Below are positions 41,052-55,700 of a stretch of DNA of 64,000 nt, piece after piece (within the stretch, counting starts at the first letter, position 1; each line of letters starts with the position of its first letter). Both the position numbers and the translations under genes were made by a program. The DNA lies in NCBI GenBank assembly GCA_015698045.1, contig BLAL01000262.1:374501-438500 (forward strand). The letters run 5' to 3'. The notes under the pieces were generated by a model. It was given only the letters and a program-made list of their open reading frames with translations, was not told where the DNA came from and did no database searches. Source of the DNA: Rhizophagus clarus. Its lineage: Eukaryota; Glomeromycota; Glomeromycetes; Glomerales; Glomeraceae.

Positions 41052-41701
41052 CCCTATAAAAAATATGTGTCCAGATAATGTCCAGAAAATGTTCAGAAAA
41101 ATTGTCTAAATAATTGTCCAGAAATTCTGGACACTGTGTGTCTGGAAACTGTTCCGAAAACACTGCATTTCCGGGATATTAGGAATTTGTCCTGAAATTA
41201 TCCAGAAATGTATTTTTGTAAAATTTTGCCACAAAAGATGATCAATGGATAGATGATCATCATTATTCCTTAACCCAGAATTTTTATATCATAGATATAT
41301 AGTATTTTTGCCTGCTCTGCAATTTTAATTAGTACGACAGAAAAGATTTTGAATGTCAGTTTTGTGCTTTTTGCATTTTTTTACAAAATTAATTTATCCT
41401 TTTTTGGAAATAGTATCCAGAATTTGTCCTGAACTTTTTCATGTCTGGAATTTGTCTATCTGGTTTTTTTGCTATGTCCAGAATTTGTCCAGGTTTAACT
41501 GTCTGGAATTTGTCCAAAATTTTATACCGAACAAATACTGGATGAATTCTGGACAAAGTTAGGACATGTCAAAATTTTAAGTATCAGAAGTGTGTCAGAC
41601 ATGTACCAAAAAAGTGGACATTTTCCAGACACAACAGATTTATTCTGGACATTTTCCGGACATTTTTGATAACATTTTCCGGACATTTATTTTTTATAGG
41701 G
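41052..41701. mobile_element. 650 bp inverted-repeat element rich in GTCCAGAA/TTCTGGAC words
   Basis: The ends CCCTATAAAAAATA...ATGTCCAGA and TCCGGACATTTATTTTTTATAGGG are inverted. GTCCAGAA and TTCTGGAC occur many times throughout in both orientations, so the whole element could fold. A possible 3 bp AGA duplication flanks it. The small frame at 41353-41562 is made of these repeats and is not a gene. Confidence 0.7.
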
Positions 41702-42934
41702 AGATAAAAAGACGTTAGCCATGACAATCATTCTACAAAGTTCATATAATAATTAATTATATCGTTTACTGATAAATTATAAATCACATGAAAATTTGAA
41801 ATCGTTATCGTTAGATCTCATTTAATAGCCATTACTCTCATCTATATTGAACTTGGATTCTTTTGTCAATAAATATGCAAATGTTCTAAATTGGAAGGGT
41901 TTACGATTGAGTGTGATATATCAAATTATGTAACAAATTTTGCTTGAATAATTTATTTCGCTTCTCATTCCAAATTGTAAATTTGTTTATCATGCATAGT
42001 TGCATATATGTAAATTAATTTACGGTTAAAAATGTGGGATCATGGATTCATGGTTATATCATAATAAGTTAAAAGTGAATTGTTCAATCCTACACATCCA
42101 TTGAAATTATGCATGTTATTATATAAATACAAGAATACTCAATCAGGTACTTTTTGTCATTCAGCCATTTATTTGTGATGTAACTTCCAGTCATAATTTA
42201 ATTGTTGGAATACAGTATGTGATGTGTAATTAATGAGGATTAAAAATTAATTAAATAATAGGAACTCAAGAATTTAGGAGCGACCTACTAAACTGAAGTA
42301 AATTAGTAATTCAGAAGTGTACAGTGAACAAAAAATATCTCACTTTCCAATTCAGATTAAGAGTATTTAAAATATATGACTTTTACCGTTTTTGCAATTT
42401 GATAATTATATAATGAAAACCCATTTGGTTTGTTAAAAAAAATATTAAATGAATATAAAAGTAACACACAGTATATATATACACCATAATCTTTTAATGA
42501 TGTATTATAATTTGGGTTTATTTATTATTATAAATTGCTTTGTCATATTGAATTAATACAAATTAAACTGGCTAAAGTTACGCATATCATACATTATCTC
42601 GAAGTAAACTGTATATTTATTACTTTTTTTTTGTGGCGAAGGATTCATCCATAATTTTATGATTAAAAAAATAAATGTATACCTTTATTTATAAATTTTG
42701 TTTAATTACAAACAGATATTAAGAAAGATTTACATATTACTCTATAATCAGTGTTAAACAAACTAGTAAATAAAATACTGTTATTCAATAATAAAAAAAA
42801 ATTTAAATAATAATTTTAAAATATAATATGTTTTCTTAAAAGCTATTTCTTGAAAATATAAATTCTCTTTTAAGTTTAAAAAATTATTTTAAATTTGTTG
42901 TTCGTCACATTTTGTAAGATTTTTTGTAAAAGGA
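41702..42934. other. Non-coding stretch, no recognisable feature
   Basis: 1.2 kb of A/T-rich sequence downstream of the kinase gene. No gene or structured repeat is evident. Confidence 0.4.
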
Positions 42935-45900
42935 TTAAGTAATCGAGATGTATAAATGGCTTGTGTATGAACAGTTGATTGTTGATAAAGGATTTTTATC
43001 ATAATCTTCATATTTTCCGAGTAAATCTTTTATTTCAGTAGAATTTGGTCTATTATCTGGATTTGAATCCCAACATTTTTTCATTAAATCAATATACCAT
43101 TTTGGTGCAAATAGATCTTCTATTTCAGGTCTAATTCCATTATATATATTTAATGCTAAAACCTCATCATGAGCACAATCAGCAAAAGGTTGTCTCCCAG
43201 TTGCTATAAAATACATAATCATACTAAGACTATATATATCTGCTGCTTTAGTATAAGGATTTCCTTTTAATACTTCGGGAGCTACATAAGGCATAACACC
43301 ATAAATATTTGTTTCATCCGTATCATCAATTTTTCTATATAATCCTATATCCGAAATAACTATTTTATATCTGTTAAATTTATACTCGTCTTCCATAACT
43401 AATATATTTCCTATATGAAAATTTCGATGAATCATTTGGCTTTGATGAATATTATCAAGTTCAACAATAATTTTCATTAATAAGTTTCGTATCCACTTCC
43501 AAGTAAATCTTTCGCACTTTTCATTTAAATAATTTAGATAATTGTTTAAATTTCTACATTCTTTATATATAAGAACCATTATATAATCCTTTATATCTGG
43601 ATTTTGAGATATTCCATATAATTTAAAAATATTATCTACCATTCGATTTGGATATGCTTTAACCTATTAGATTATAATTTATTAGTTAATATAAATAATA
43701 TGTTTATAACAAAAGAAATTACATACCTTATTAATAAACTTATCAGGAAAATTTCGGGAATTATGTATACACTTTAAAGTAACTTTTAGATCTGAATCAT
43801 CTGATCCATAATGCAATAAAGCATCTTTCCACACTGCTGAATATACTGTAGAAAAACCACCTTTGCCTATTTCTTTAATATCATCAAACTGATCATACGG
43901 AATCCATTCAAATACCTCACCAGAATTAAGATCAGTTTTTAATATCATCTCTTTTATAAAGCCATTAATTTTGTCGTTTTCATGACTTGTTTGGCATAAT
44001 ATACATCTTTTATCATATATTCCAAACTTATAATTATATTCATTATTATATTTTTCACCACAGTTTTGACAATAATATTTAAGTCGAAGAGCCAAAATAT
44101 AATTTTTTGTATTTGGATCTTGAGATAATCCATAACTCTCTCCAAATGAATTTGCAATCTATCAATAATATGAAATATCATTATATTAATATATAGTTAT
44201 TATTAATAATTAAACTAAATTTTTATAAAATTTTATACCTTATTTAAGATTATATAATTAATATTTTGTGAATCATAGAGATATTTTAATAAAACCTTTT
44301 CATTTAATCTTCTTTTATATTTCCTTTCTACTCCAATAAAGAATAGTGGACCCTCCTTCCATACTGCTGTAACAAAGTCACTTTTCCTTGTTTTTTTAAT
44401 ATTGATAAACTCATTGTATGGTATCCATTCAAATATTACATCATCATGTTTTTTAATTCTTAATTGCATTTTTTGGACGAATTCATCAATTTTCTTGTTT
44501 CCACTAGTCCAGTTCGTAAAATTCTTTTTTAGTTGATTCAGTTGACATGGTTTACACCATATTTCATTTTTATTTTTATATTTATTATTACATTTTTCAC
44601 AATATTCAAAATATTGGTTGTTAAAAACAAGAATATAATCTTTTGTATCTGGATTTTAGGATATTCCATAGCTATTTTTACCTTCCAAATATGGTTCAAC
44701 CTATCAAAATAGAAAATTTAAAGTATTATACAATATCAACTTCATTTAAATTCATAAAAAAATTTAAATACCTCATTTAAAAATTCATCGGTAATATTTT
44801 GTGAATTATGTAAATATTTTAAACGAACTTTTTCATATGATTTCCTCATAAGTCTCTTCCCTTCTATATTGTAAAATAATGGACCATCTTTTAATAATGC
44901 TGTAGCAAATTCATTTTTCATTAATTTCAATAAACTTGTAGAATGGTATCCATTCAAATATTTTATCATCATAACAATTATTTTTTAATTGCATTTTTTG
45001 AATAAATTCATCAATTTTCTCATTTCCACTAGTCCAGTTCGTAAAATTATCCTTTAAATAATTTATTTGACATGGCTTACACCATTTAGTCATTATGTCT
45101 TCGTACTTAATACCACAATCTATGCAACAATAATAAGAATACCATTCATCAAAAACCAAAATATAAATTTTTGTGTTTGGATTTTGAGATATTCCGTAGC
45201 ATCTTCCATTATTTAATAATGATTCAACCTACCAAAATGTATAAAAAAAATATTAATATTATTCCCAATATTAACCAAAATTTAATTCATAGGAAATTTA
45301 AATACCATATTTAAAAATCCATCGATAGCATCAGATGAATTATATAGATATTTTAAATAAACTATTTTATATGATTCTCTAATCAGTTTCTCATTATTAG
45401 CATTATAACATAATGGATCATTCTTCCATATTGCTGTAAAATCTTTTTCTAACTCCTTAATTTCAATAAACTCATTGTATGGTATCCATTCAAACACTGT
45501 ATTATATCCAAATTTTAGTTGCTCTTCTTGGATGAAATCATCAATTTCCTTATCTCCACTAGACCTATTTGTAAAATTCTTCATTCGACATGGTTTACAC
45601 CATTTATTCTGTTTGATGTCATATTTATTACCACATTTTTCACAATAATAATCAGAATATTCATCATCAAAAACCAAAATATAAACTTTCGTTTCTTGAT
45701 TTTGAGATATTCCATAATAATAATTTATTTTGGCATTAACTGTACTCCATGGTTCATATTTTTTATCATCTTTACTATTATTTTCTTTATAGTCTGATAA
45801 ATATGATTCAATCTAACAAATTATAAAAAAATTAACAGATAATAACAATATTTAATTGAGTTATGAAATATAATACCTTATTTATAAACTCTTCAGCAAT

Positions 45901-45935
45901 ATTTTGCAAGTTACAGAAAAATCTCAATATCTTGA
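42935..45935 (-). pseudogene. Protein kinase gene with tandem zinc-ribbon/N-lobe exons and one C-lobe; decayed and 5' truncated
   Basis: The last two exons (44160-43727 and 43663-42935) read continuously through a 63 bp GT-AG intron. They give a zinc-ribbon-like pair of CxxC motifs, linker FEWIPYDQFDDIKEIGKGGFSTVYSAVW, a VAIK-like Lys (VTLKCIH), LKGNPYTKAADIYSLSMIMY and WDSNPDNRP. The HRD position is HRN (AAT at 43421-43423) and DFG is DIG, so catalysis is doubtful. Upstream lie three more units with the same order (YGISQNP, CxxC...CKPC, FTNWTSG, FEWIPYNEF, LKYLYNS, then a splice donor) at about 44703-44240, 45228-44774 and 45813-45306, and a remnant at 45935-45877. The units have stops (TAA in ISQNP at about 44656, a shift near 44930). 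Such kinases are hugely expanded in Glomeromycotina. Confidence 0.75.
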
Positions 45936-48900
45936 TTATTGAAATTCATATCGCAAAAATATGTCTGATCGAAAAAGAAAAATGCTATTTTTTTTTTCCT
46001 TTTTTTTTTAAAAAAAAAAATATTGCTAGTAAAAAATTAGTAATATTCTTAACATGTGAATAATTAAATAACTGCGTACAATAATGTCAATATTGTACTA
46101 GATGCGGAATAGTAATGTCGATAAATAGTAAAGTCGCCAAAGCTAATCGATAAATCAATGAAAATATATAGGGAATGTAAAAAAGATTTTTCTCATGAAA
46201 ATTATTAGTTCAGATCAAGTATTATTTATAATAAAATTTAATCCATACCCATAGTAGCATAGTAGCAAATTGTGTTCTTTGTGTGATAATTTAGCCTGTT
46301 GCGCATTTACAGTATATCATAATAAATGCATACGAAAGGTCTGGTAATGAAGAATAAAATGATCCATTCATCGATTTCCAGACGACTAAAAATGTACTGT
46401 AAATTTAATATAACCTAGGCACTTGAGACATTCTCATATTTTATTTCTATTTTCATTTCTTTTATTTTTTAATTTTTACTTTATTTTCCTAATAAATGTT
46501 ACAATGAAAGGTTATATCCTTCGTTGATGGGTGAATTTTAAGGTTTTAATCCTGCTGTCCATTGTTTTGTTGTTACACTGTACAACAAAAAAGGGTACTG
46601 TTTCAGTTAATATAAGTAGCTTTTTTGTGACGTTATTTTTACTATTTTGTTGTTTACTTTTATATAACAAACATCTTAAAACTTAGCAAAATTTTTATAT
46701 TGTGATCATTCCTCTTTTGATTCATTTTTGAATGAGATGCATCCATTATCAAAATTCAAAGAACCAGCTGTCTACAAAATAAAGAAAAAGAACGAAATGG
46801 TGAAACACTTAGTTAAAAGGTTATTAATTTAAAATAAAAAAATTTTTTTTTAACTTCGCTTACCAATTTTCCCACATGTCCTAATATTTTAAGCAACCGA
46901 CTGTCTAAAAAAAGAAAGAAAAACAAAACATTAGTAAAGTTTTATTAAATAAATGGAAAAAAGAACCAAAATACCAAAATACTACATCTAAAAAACTGAA
47001 AATAACAATGAACATCTTTTATATGTTTCATTGAAAGAAATCAATACATCACTCACACACCCCTGGTTGACTTTGGTTTTTAAATGTATAATCACAGTAT
47101 GAATATTCTGCAAAATTAACTTGTAAATCTTATCCATATGCTTCATTATGAACATAGCCTCTGGATGCTTCCATTTCTCTACTCTAGCTCCTATCTTTAT
47201 TAGTCATGCTCTTGATGTTTTATCCTGCAATGTCCGAAGAAAGAAAAAATAAAAAAAATGAATAATTAGCAATGTTCGTTAAAATAAAGAAGCTGAAAAA
47301 AAGTTTTTTTTCTACATGTCAGATAGCTACACCCAAAGAATCAAAAACTATGTCTGAAAAAAAAGAAAAAATGAACAGTCAGTAATATCCTTTAAAATAA
47401 AAATTCTTTGCCTTACACTAAGAAAACTGTTACTACATAAAGAACCAAAAATATATATTGGGATGAAAAAAAATTATAAAAAATGATAAGCCGCAAAAAA
47501 AAACTGATCTGATAAAAAAAAGTCTTATAATCACCAGATTTTTTGAGTAGTTAATGTAAACAGCTTCAAATCAGTTTTGGACTTTCGGTAATAGATACTA
47601 CATTAATACAACCACTATCATGGTGACCATACAATGTTGTAATTGCCTATTACTAGTAAAACTTCAGTTACCAGAAATAAGTAATCAACATGGATTTGCC
47701 GATCAAATCGTTTAAATTGCACTGATCAGATCACGCTTTGCACAATTCAAAATTATTTATACGGGATGTCACGCTGAACTTCTGCCACTTCCGGCACAAC
47801 AAGAAAACAAAATAAAAACGATTATATTAAACTTTTACTTTTCTCAAATATAAACTTTATTTAAACTCTGAAACTTTATTATCTCTAAATATTTAGGTAG
47901 TTACATTTTTAAGTATTCATAATCTAACCTACGCTTAACGCTTGTTTTTACTAAGTCTACAAACTGGGGTTTATATATTATTACACTCGTCGATCAATGA
48001 TCTACTTTAGTAATTAATAAAATGACTATTAATTTCGTACTATATGTTTGACTATCTCAATTTGATGATCTACTTGATCACATGACTCCATCGATTTCCG
48101 TCATTACAGGGGTAATCTAAATATGACATTTTTTTTTAGTTATATTAGTTAATCTACGTTCACTTAAATAATGTACGCCTTATTTATTCTTTAATATCCC
48201 GATTGGTTAACCCGATTATTATTGTAGAACTTTTGGAGTTAGTGTGAGAATAATTATCGGTCACGTCATTTACTATATATAAGCTCTGTTCATTCTAATT
48301 CTGGTCGGAGACGCATAATGCCAGTAGACATTTAAAATTCTGACCGGAGTTATCTAAAAAGGATAAATCTACACAAATCAGGTTCTAATGAGTACAGTAT
48401 AACAATGCAAAGCTGCTCCTATGGCATAGATTTTTTTGTGGGAAAAGTGTAAAAATATGCTACTTGCCAATTATTTTTAATTTTTGAGGTACCGACAATA
48501 ATGCACGAGAACTAAATAAATGTCATAATACTCAATCAAAAACAAATAAATTGTAGGTCAATTTTAATTATCAATAGCATACCCCTCTTTCCGTACAAAA
48601 AAAAATAAAAATACACGCATACTTGTCTGCATAATTATTAATTTTTTTTCTGGGAATGAAAGAAGAAAAAAAAAGCTTTTGAAAAATTATAAATTGGGTT
48701 CATAAACTTTTCTCGAATTCTTGTATAGTTGTATTATCGTGAATTATACGAGAAATTCTTTAAATAATGCATACAATAATATAACATCGAAATAAGCATA
48801 TAGAAAATTTGGATTCATTATATACATAATTTTTTTTTAAAGATAAATTCAACTTGAGTTATAGAAAACTAAGTTTGAAAGTTGGTTCAAACAAATATAA

Positions 48901-51900
48901 TTAAACTTTTGTCTGGTTCGTTAAATTCCGCTATTTAAAGACTGTTTGCTGTTAAATTTTTTTAATTATCTGTTATTATAACGATGCGCCATTACGCACC
49001 TGCTGTACTTTAAATACATTAAATTAGGTCCTCTTCTTTTAAAGTTATCTATCGTCAAAATTGAAATTGATAACCGACCATTCATTTTTATATTACTGGA
49101 TTATGTTAATTCAACTGACGGATTATCATTCACATTATAATTAAAATGTCATTTAATAATAAGGTAATTAAACAATAAAGATAAAATTTCCTTTACCTAA
49201 TAATTATGACAATAAGATAGCCATTTTTTAAATAGTTTTTTAAAACATAGATACCGAACAATGATTAATATTTTTTGTAAAAGAAAAAAGTAAATAATTT
49301 CAAAAAATAATATACACATATGATATTAGAATTTAAACGTTATCCAAAGAAGAAAAGATTTCAAATTCTTTGAGAAAAAAAAGAAATTTGGATCGTATTA
49401 AAGAATATTATATAATTATTAGGTACGTAGTATTCAATACGGAAGTCAATGTTGAATGATTGGCTTTCATTGTGTCACGTTACTGTTATATTGGGTAAAT
49501 CAAATTTGATTGGTTGATTCTGGGATCCGTACTTTAGGTAACGTAGTTATTCTATACGAAAAATTTTTTTTTGTAAACAAATACATCATGTCACTAGTAT
49601 AGGATGTAATAAATCACCACAAATAGTATCATGGGGATATGATGGCTTATTGGCTTTTGATAGCTACACCGGATAAATCACTCATTCGGCTCAAACTTTA
49701 ATAAACTATAAATAAAGTATATTAGATACAAGCATCCTTGAATGGAATAAATTAATTTTCATTCATAATTCAAAACCATCATTTATCAGAGGAAAATCCA
49801 TTAATCAACGAACTGAAATTTTAAGAGTAAATAAACAGTAAGTTTACGCAAATTAATCTTTCTTTTTATTTTGAAGTTTTAAAATAATAATTATTAATTA
49901 TATACATAACATTTTTTTTTTTTTTAAAATAATTTTATTTGCGGATTGAAGTCGAAATTTTAAGATGAATTTCTAATTTAGAAAAATAAAATTAATGAAG
50001 ATAATTATTTGAAAGTTTCCAAAAGAAATGATCAATTTGCAGCAGAAAATAATATCTCGTGATGTAGCTTATGATCGCCTCAACTTCAACAAGAAGAATA
50101 TTTTAGATTTAATTTATTTCATTAAGCTTCTTTGAAAACGGTAACCCCTTTTCTCACTCAAAATAGTTAATAAAATATATTTAATAATTTATTTATTGAT
50201 CTTTATTTCGAATGAGCGGTTTGAATTTCTATCGAAATACGTTCGTCAATATTGTTCACTCAAATTATTCGCTATGGATACAAATTAGAAACATACTTAC
50301 TGTAACGGCATATTTACTGCAGCCTTTTTTAATAAAAAACAAAACAGCTTTAAACGACGTACTCGAAAGTCAGACCTAACTTCTATCCGAAATCACGTAA
50401 AGCATATATCAGAAAATTTTATTGGTCTACTTCATAAAGTTATTTTTCTCTACCTTTTTTAACTTTTTCTTCAGTTATTTTATTTTTTTTTTTTTTACTT
50501 ATATAAGTTATATTAACGTTTTTGATAAATAAAAACCCAAGTTGACTAGATTAATTATTAAGTATCTTTTTAAGGCATCGACTATACTCTGGAGATTGGT
50601 GATGCAACAAATCATCATTCAAAATTTCTTTCTACAAAGAGAAGCAGATATAAATTATAAAACATAGGCATCTTTAAGAAAGTTTACAGTTACGGTTTTA
50701 TTAAAAAAAAAATAATTTGATATTTTGATTTATTACACACAGAATTTTATATTAATCTATGTAAAAATTTTGAAAATAAAAAAATTTTCTTTAAAATAAA
50801 ATTTATTTTTTTAATCTAATAATATCGCATGGCAGTTTTGACTGGATCGTTCATGTAATTTTAAAGTTTTTAAAAGATAGACTATAATAGATCAAAGTAA
50901 CAAATAATCAATTAGATTAGATTATGTTGTTAATTTATGTAAATTTACAACTTTAATTATGCTTTATATAGATGGATTTTTATAGTATAAATTTTAGTTA
51001 GGACGATCGTCTTATGTGATCTCGATCACTGTGGACTGTGGAAATTGAAACTTCTATCAAAGATGGGAACTTCTCAACATTACGCAAAAAAAAATCAACT
51101 TGTATAAAAAATAAATTTGTGGGTCAAAAATTGAATATAGAAAAATAAGACTACAATCTTCACGGTCGTTAGAAATATAGAGCCGGGTATTAATGACTTA
51201 GAAGTAGATAAGAACTACTATATCAATTCTATCTCATATACCTCATTAAGAATATCATATTAAAATATATTATGCCCACCAACCTGAGATAACACCCAGG
51301 ATTATCGGCTAGTTTTATTAAAAATTAATAAGTCAATAGTCTATTCATAAAAAATATTTAAAACCTACATGAGTGCTACAAATAAAATTAAATTGATATT
51401 TTTTCATACTTTCATAATATCAAACTTTTCATATTATTTACTGTACATTCCAAATTCCACAAAATTGTTCTAATTCATCATTTTCTTATGGACGCTTAAT
51501 TTTGGCCAGAATTGAAATAAATCACGCACATTAACTTCGGCCGGATTTATGGAATTGTGCGGAGATGACCTCACGTGAAAAAAATTTTGGGGAAATGCTG
51601 GTCTTTACCAAGGATAAAATTGGGAAAATAAAATGTACGAAAAACTTTTAATAGTAAATCTTTGTATGGTACCATATGTAGGTTTGATTTAATTAGTTGA
51701 CCACGCACCCAATGTTACGATCCTACGACTAATTATAATTTTCATAAAAAAAAATGTATGGTTCTCTTAAATAATTAATATGAATAATATTTATTAAATA
51801 ATGTTAAAAGATACAATGGTTATACAGCTTATTTCAATAATAGGACTATATATTCTTATTGCGGCTTCCGTAACTATGATAACCATTATGTTGGAAAATA

Positions 51901-52121
51901 AAGAGATAAAGAAATTAAATAAAAAAATAAAGAAGTAAAAAAAAGTCAAAATGCAGTACTAATATATATGAAAAATCCAATATAGAAAAATACGATGAGC
52001 GGATATAATACATGTTTGAGTAAACATGTAGTAATACATGATATTTCCCGTATTATCTCCTGTAATTTATAAATATTCTAATTTAGTACGTATGCTGAGT
52101 GACAACAAAAAAAAATATTAT
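45936..52121. other. 6.2 kb gene-poor A/T-rich region
   Basis: No frame here looks coding by length, motif or composition. A faint translated stretch near 49600-49840 (VSWGYDGLLAFD) is broken by stops. I see no RNA gene or array. It may hold promoters and UTRs of unannotated genes. Confidence 0.4.
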
Positions 52122-52715
52122 TCATTGAGTGTTTGTTGAAGAAGAATGATTCAAGTAAGCAAGAACTTGCTGAAGCTGGTTCTGAACATCCGAATTTGTT
52201 GTGGGCATAATAATAATAGTTGCCTGAGAATTAATACTAATACCAAACGAGTTAAGCAGAGGAAGGATATTAGATTGTGGTGGATTATGTTGATTTTGAA
52301 ATTGCGGAGTCGAAATGTTATTGGATGCGGGTTGCTGATTATTGTTATTATGAGGGTTATTGTTTGAAATGTGATGATTATTTTCAGAAGAAACAGTAAC
52401 GTTATTATTCGAGGCGACATTGGATATGGGTTGTTGATAACGATCAGGATTAATAGTAATAGTGTTATTAGAAATGCTGGGTTGCTGGATATATTGATTA
52501 TGATTAGGTGAAGAGATATTTGATTGTTGATGGTTATGGTTAGGAAAATCAGTAACGTTATTGTTGGACATGGATTGTTGATCAGAAATCGAGTTATTAA
52601 CGTCATTGCTATATGTTACAGGTGTAGTATATGTATCGTACACAGCAGTTGTTTGCAAATTGGATTCGTAAGCATTGTTACTAAAATTATTTGAGGATGA
52701 ATTATTATTAATCAT
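52122..52715 (-). CDS. Asn/Gln-rich low-complexity protein with conserved C-terminus, paralogue of 60984-61550
   Basis: 197 residues, intact from ATG 52715 (MINNNSSSNNFSNN). It is prion-like: Asn, Gln, Ser and His dominate, with few charged residues. Landmarks shared with the paralogue are DTYTTPVTYSND, NSISDQQSMSNN, FQNQHNPPQS, SFGISINS and IIIMPTTN. The C-terminal SFGISINS-to-end part is the least repetitive and best conserved. No folded domain is recognised. In fungi such proteins are often RNA-binding or transcription co-factors, but I cannot assign one. Confidence 0.6.
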   Translation of the reverse strand: MINNNSSSNNFSNNAYESNLQTTAVYDTYTTPVTYSNDVNNSISDQQSMSNNNVTDFPNHNHQQSNISSPNHNQYIQQPSISNNTITINPDRYQQPISNVASNNNVTVSSENNHHISNNNPHNNNNQQPASNNISTPQFQNQHNPPQSNILPLLNSFGISINSQATIIIMPTTNSDVQNQLQQVLAYLNHSSSTNTQ

Positions 52716-55700
52716 AACTAAAGGTTAGTTATAAATAAAAAGTTCTTAATTCCCAAATTTTGATATAAGGATGACCGAAAAAAATATAGACAGGAGAAAA
52801 TTTTTTACTCTCATTTATATAAAAAAAAATGATTCAAATAAATCAGTCACAAACTAACCAAATCGGTGTCTTTTTTCTACAACAATCCAATTTTCCTGCA
52901 TGTCGGAACGCGCGGATTTAAGCCATTACCATATAAGGAATACTTCTTGTACGTACATGAGTACATATAAGGAACGTAAATATTGATAACATGATTACAA
53001 TATATAAGGAATACATCGAGATGATCCAAATTAGGGGGATGTCGTCGATCACGTGATATATTGCAATTTATCACCCCTCCAGTTTTCCACTTTTATTATC
53101 TATCCAAGGGTCGTATGTGAAAATTATTTTGTCCCACACTATTTATCACACCGTTAATAGTAATAATCACGTGATCTAACCGAACGTGAGAAAAATAGGA
53201 TGATGAAGATGATCTACAATTAGATTTTTCATGCAACGTATAACTCTATTATAGATCGGAATAATTCGGAATTAATAAAAATAAATTGATCTACATCACT
53301 TACAAATTGTGTAATAACCAAAATTTTTTCATAATTTTTTATAAATAATATAAATTGGTTTAAATTAAGAAAACAACAGTCTGAAATTGCCCATTATTAA
53401 AACTTTTGAAACAGAAAGACAAAGTTATATAAATAATTTTGTTAAGAAGGGTATTTTCTTTAAGAAAAGATTGTTTGCATAAAAGAATATGCTGCATAAT
53501 TGACTAACTTTTGTAATTACCTGCTCAATGCATTTTTGTTCGGGTTTGTTTATTTTGATTTGTTTATTTTTTGTACAACACATGAAATATCCGACATTTA
53601 AAATTTTGGTTTTTTTATCGAACGTGTTTCTCTAATAGAATAGTTTATTTTATGGCTAAACTTTTATATGAAATCGTGTGTCAAAATTCATTGGACTACT
53701 TTATAAATTTATTTTACTCTAAGGCCTCGATATACCCATTTAAACTATTCCATAATGATAGAGTAATGATCTATGCTATATTAAAGCAATATTCAAACCC
53801 TTATACCAATTCCTAACATATCATCATTTAATGAGTTTTGCCTAATTTCACCCCGGGTTAAATCACCCCCTCCCTTTCAGTTTATAAAAATAATTTTATT
53901 TGTAATTAAAAATTTTTAATTTTGATTACAATTTTATGGCAATAAAAAATATTTTATTTTAATAACACTTTTGTTTCTGCTAATTCCTATTATTTATTCA
54001 ACATTATTATATACTCGGACATTATGGAGTATTAATAATGATTTCATTCTTATTGCATAATAAAATAATTAGGTTAATTTACCCAGGATATTTATATAAA
54101 AAAAATACCAGATTGAATTACCCTGGTTAAATCACTCAGGTTAAAATGCTTTATAAATTTAATATTTTTATAATGAACTTTTTAATTTGACCGCGATTTT
54201 GTGACAACAAAAATACTTTTATTTGAAAACACTTTATTTCTGTTAAATCCTATTATTCATTTAACATTATTACATATTTACATAACCGAGCATCATGGAG
54301 CATAATAATGACATTATTCCTGTTACATAATAAATCACCAGGTGACTAAGATCTTAATGGTTTCTTGAATTTTAAAAGACGTCAATTGATTTTGTATGAT
54401 GTCACAGATCTCAATGACGTTAATGGTTTTTTTGTAGGCAACACTGTTCCTCTCTCTATCTCATCTCTTTGACCCCATATGTATCATTAAACATAGTATG
54501 GCCTAAATTATGATTTTTTAAACTCTAATTAAATCTATCTGATTGTAAATCTATATTGGAGATATCCTAGAATTAAAGAATACCCATAGAAAATGCTGTT
54601 TCTAAAGCACGAGCAGAAAAACTTCTTTGAAAAATAGTCAAAAGCTGTTATGTTATTAAGTAGAGCTCACAAAATGTTGAGTACGGAAATTTAAGCGTGA
54701 AATCTATTATAATGAGATTTTTACAGAAAAAATTTAGTATGCTCCTTTGACTATTGTCAATTGTTTAAAATCTTGTTCTCAATCCCAAATGAAAAATAAA
54801 GTCAAAAAAATTAGCTAATGCATGAATTTATTATTCTTGAATGCTCAGTATGATCTTGTCTGATTCTTCTACTACCGTATCATTGAAGTTTCGTGAAAGA
54901 ATATATTTGTTTTATTTAAACGTGCAAGTTGATGTTAAGGCTCTGTTAAATTCTGATTTACCTCAAACACTAATACAGTATATATTTATTGAGTATTATG
55001 ACTATTTATCAGTTTCTTGCTTTTGCTTTTTGATTAAAGGTTACATGTTAATAAGTTTTTATAAAAGAAAATAATTATAATAATTTACAACAGATATAGG
55101 AAGCAATTTATAAGGAATTACATTTATTAAATATTACAGAAAAGAAAAAAACTGTTTTGAAATCCTATTAAGCTTCATCATAGCCACGCTTGTACAAAAC
55201 AAAATCTTTTTACCAAGTCTAGGCCGGAAAACTTGATACAAAATTTTCGAACTTTACTTTAATTAGGACTAAAAGGTAATTTTTTCAAAAAATTTGTCAA
55301 GCCACTTATTAACTAAACATATCCGCAGTGGAATCATGATGGTCATATAACGATCACACATATTCCATGACTTCACGACTCAGTGAAACTTTCAGTTAAT
55401 TTTCGACCTTTGGCCTGTTGTAAAAAAAAATATTTTTTTTTACAGGGGCTGCTTCCTTTCTAAAAAAGACGACTTGAAAAGAAATCTTGGGGGGTAGAAA
55501 TTAATTATAAGTATAGATTAGAGAAATTGCAGCTTACATCGGTAAAAAATAATACAGAACTAAAAATATATACCAAAAAATTCTATAGATCTTTCCTTTT
55601 TAGATAAATTTAGATAATGCTAGCCAAAGATTTATTTCTTAATTTAGAAACTGGCTAGCATTATTGTAATTCCGGCCCTGAAAAAATGCGTACAGCTAAT

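Noticed and set aside
41353-41562. 69-codon frame in the GTCCAGAA-rich element
   Set aside because: It is a translation of the repeated words.
49600-49840. Coding-like stretch reading VSWGYDGLLAFD
   Set aside because: Broken by stops within about 25 codons and not assignable; recorded only as a possible relic.
52151-52606. Frames in other phases over the Asn/Gln-rich genes (also 61010-61420)
   Set aside because: They arise from AAT/CAA-rich codons read out of phase; Leu/Ile/Thr-rich and not conserved as proteins.
54841-55074. 77-codon plus-strand frame
   Set aside because: No motif, no paralogue in the window, composition like the surrounding A/T-rich DNA.
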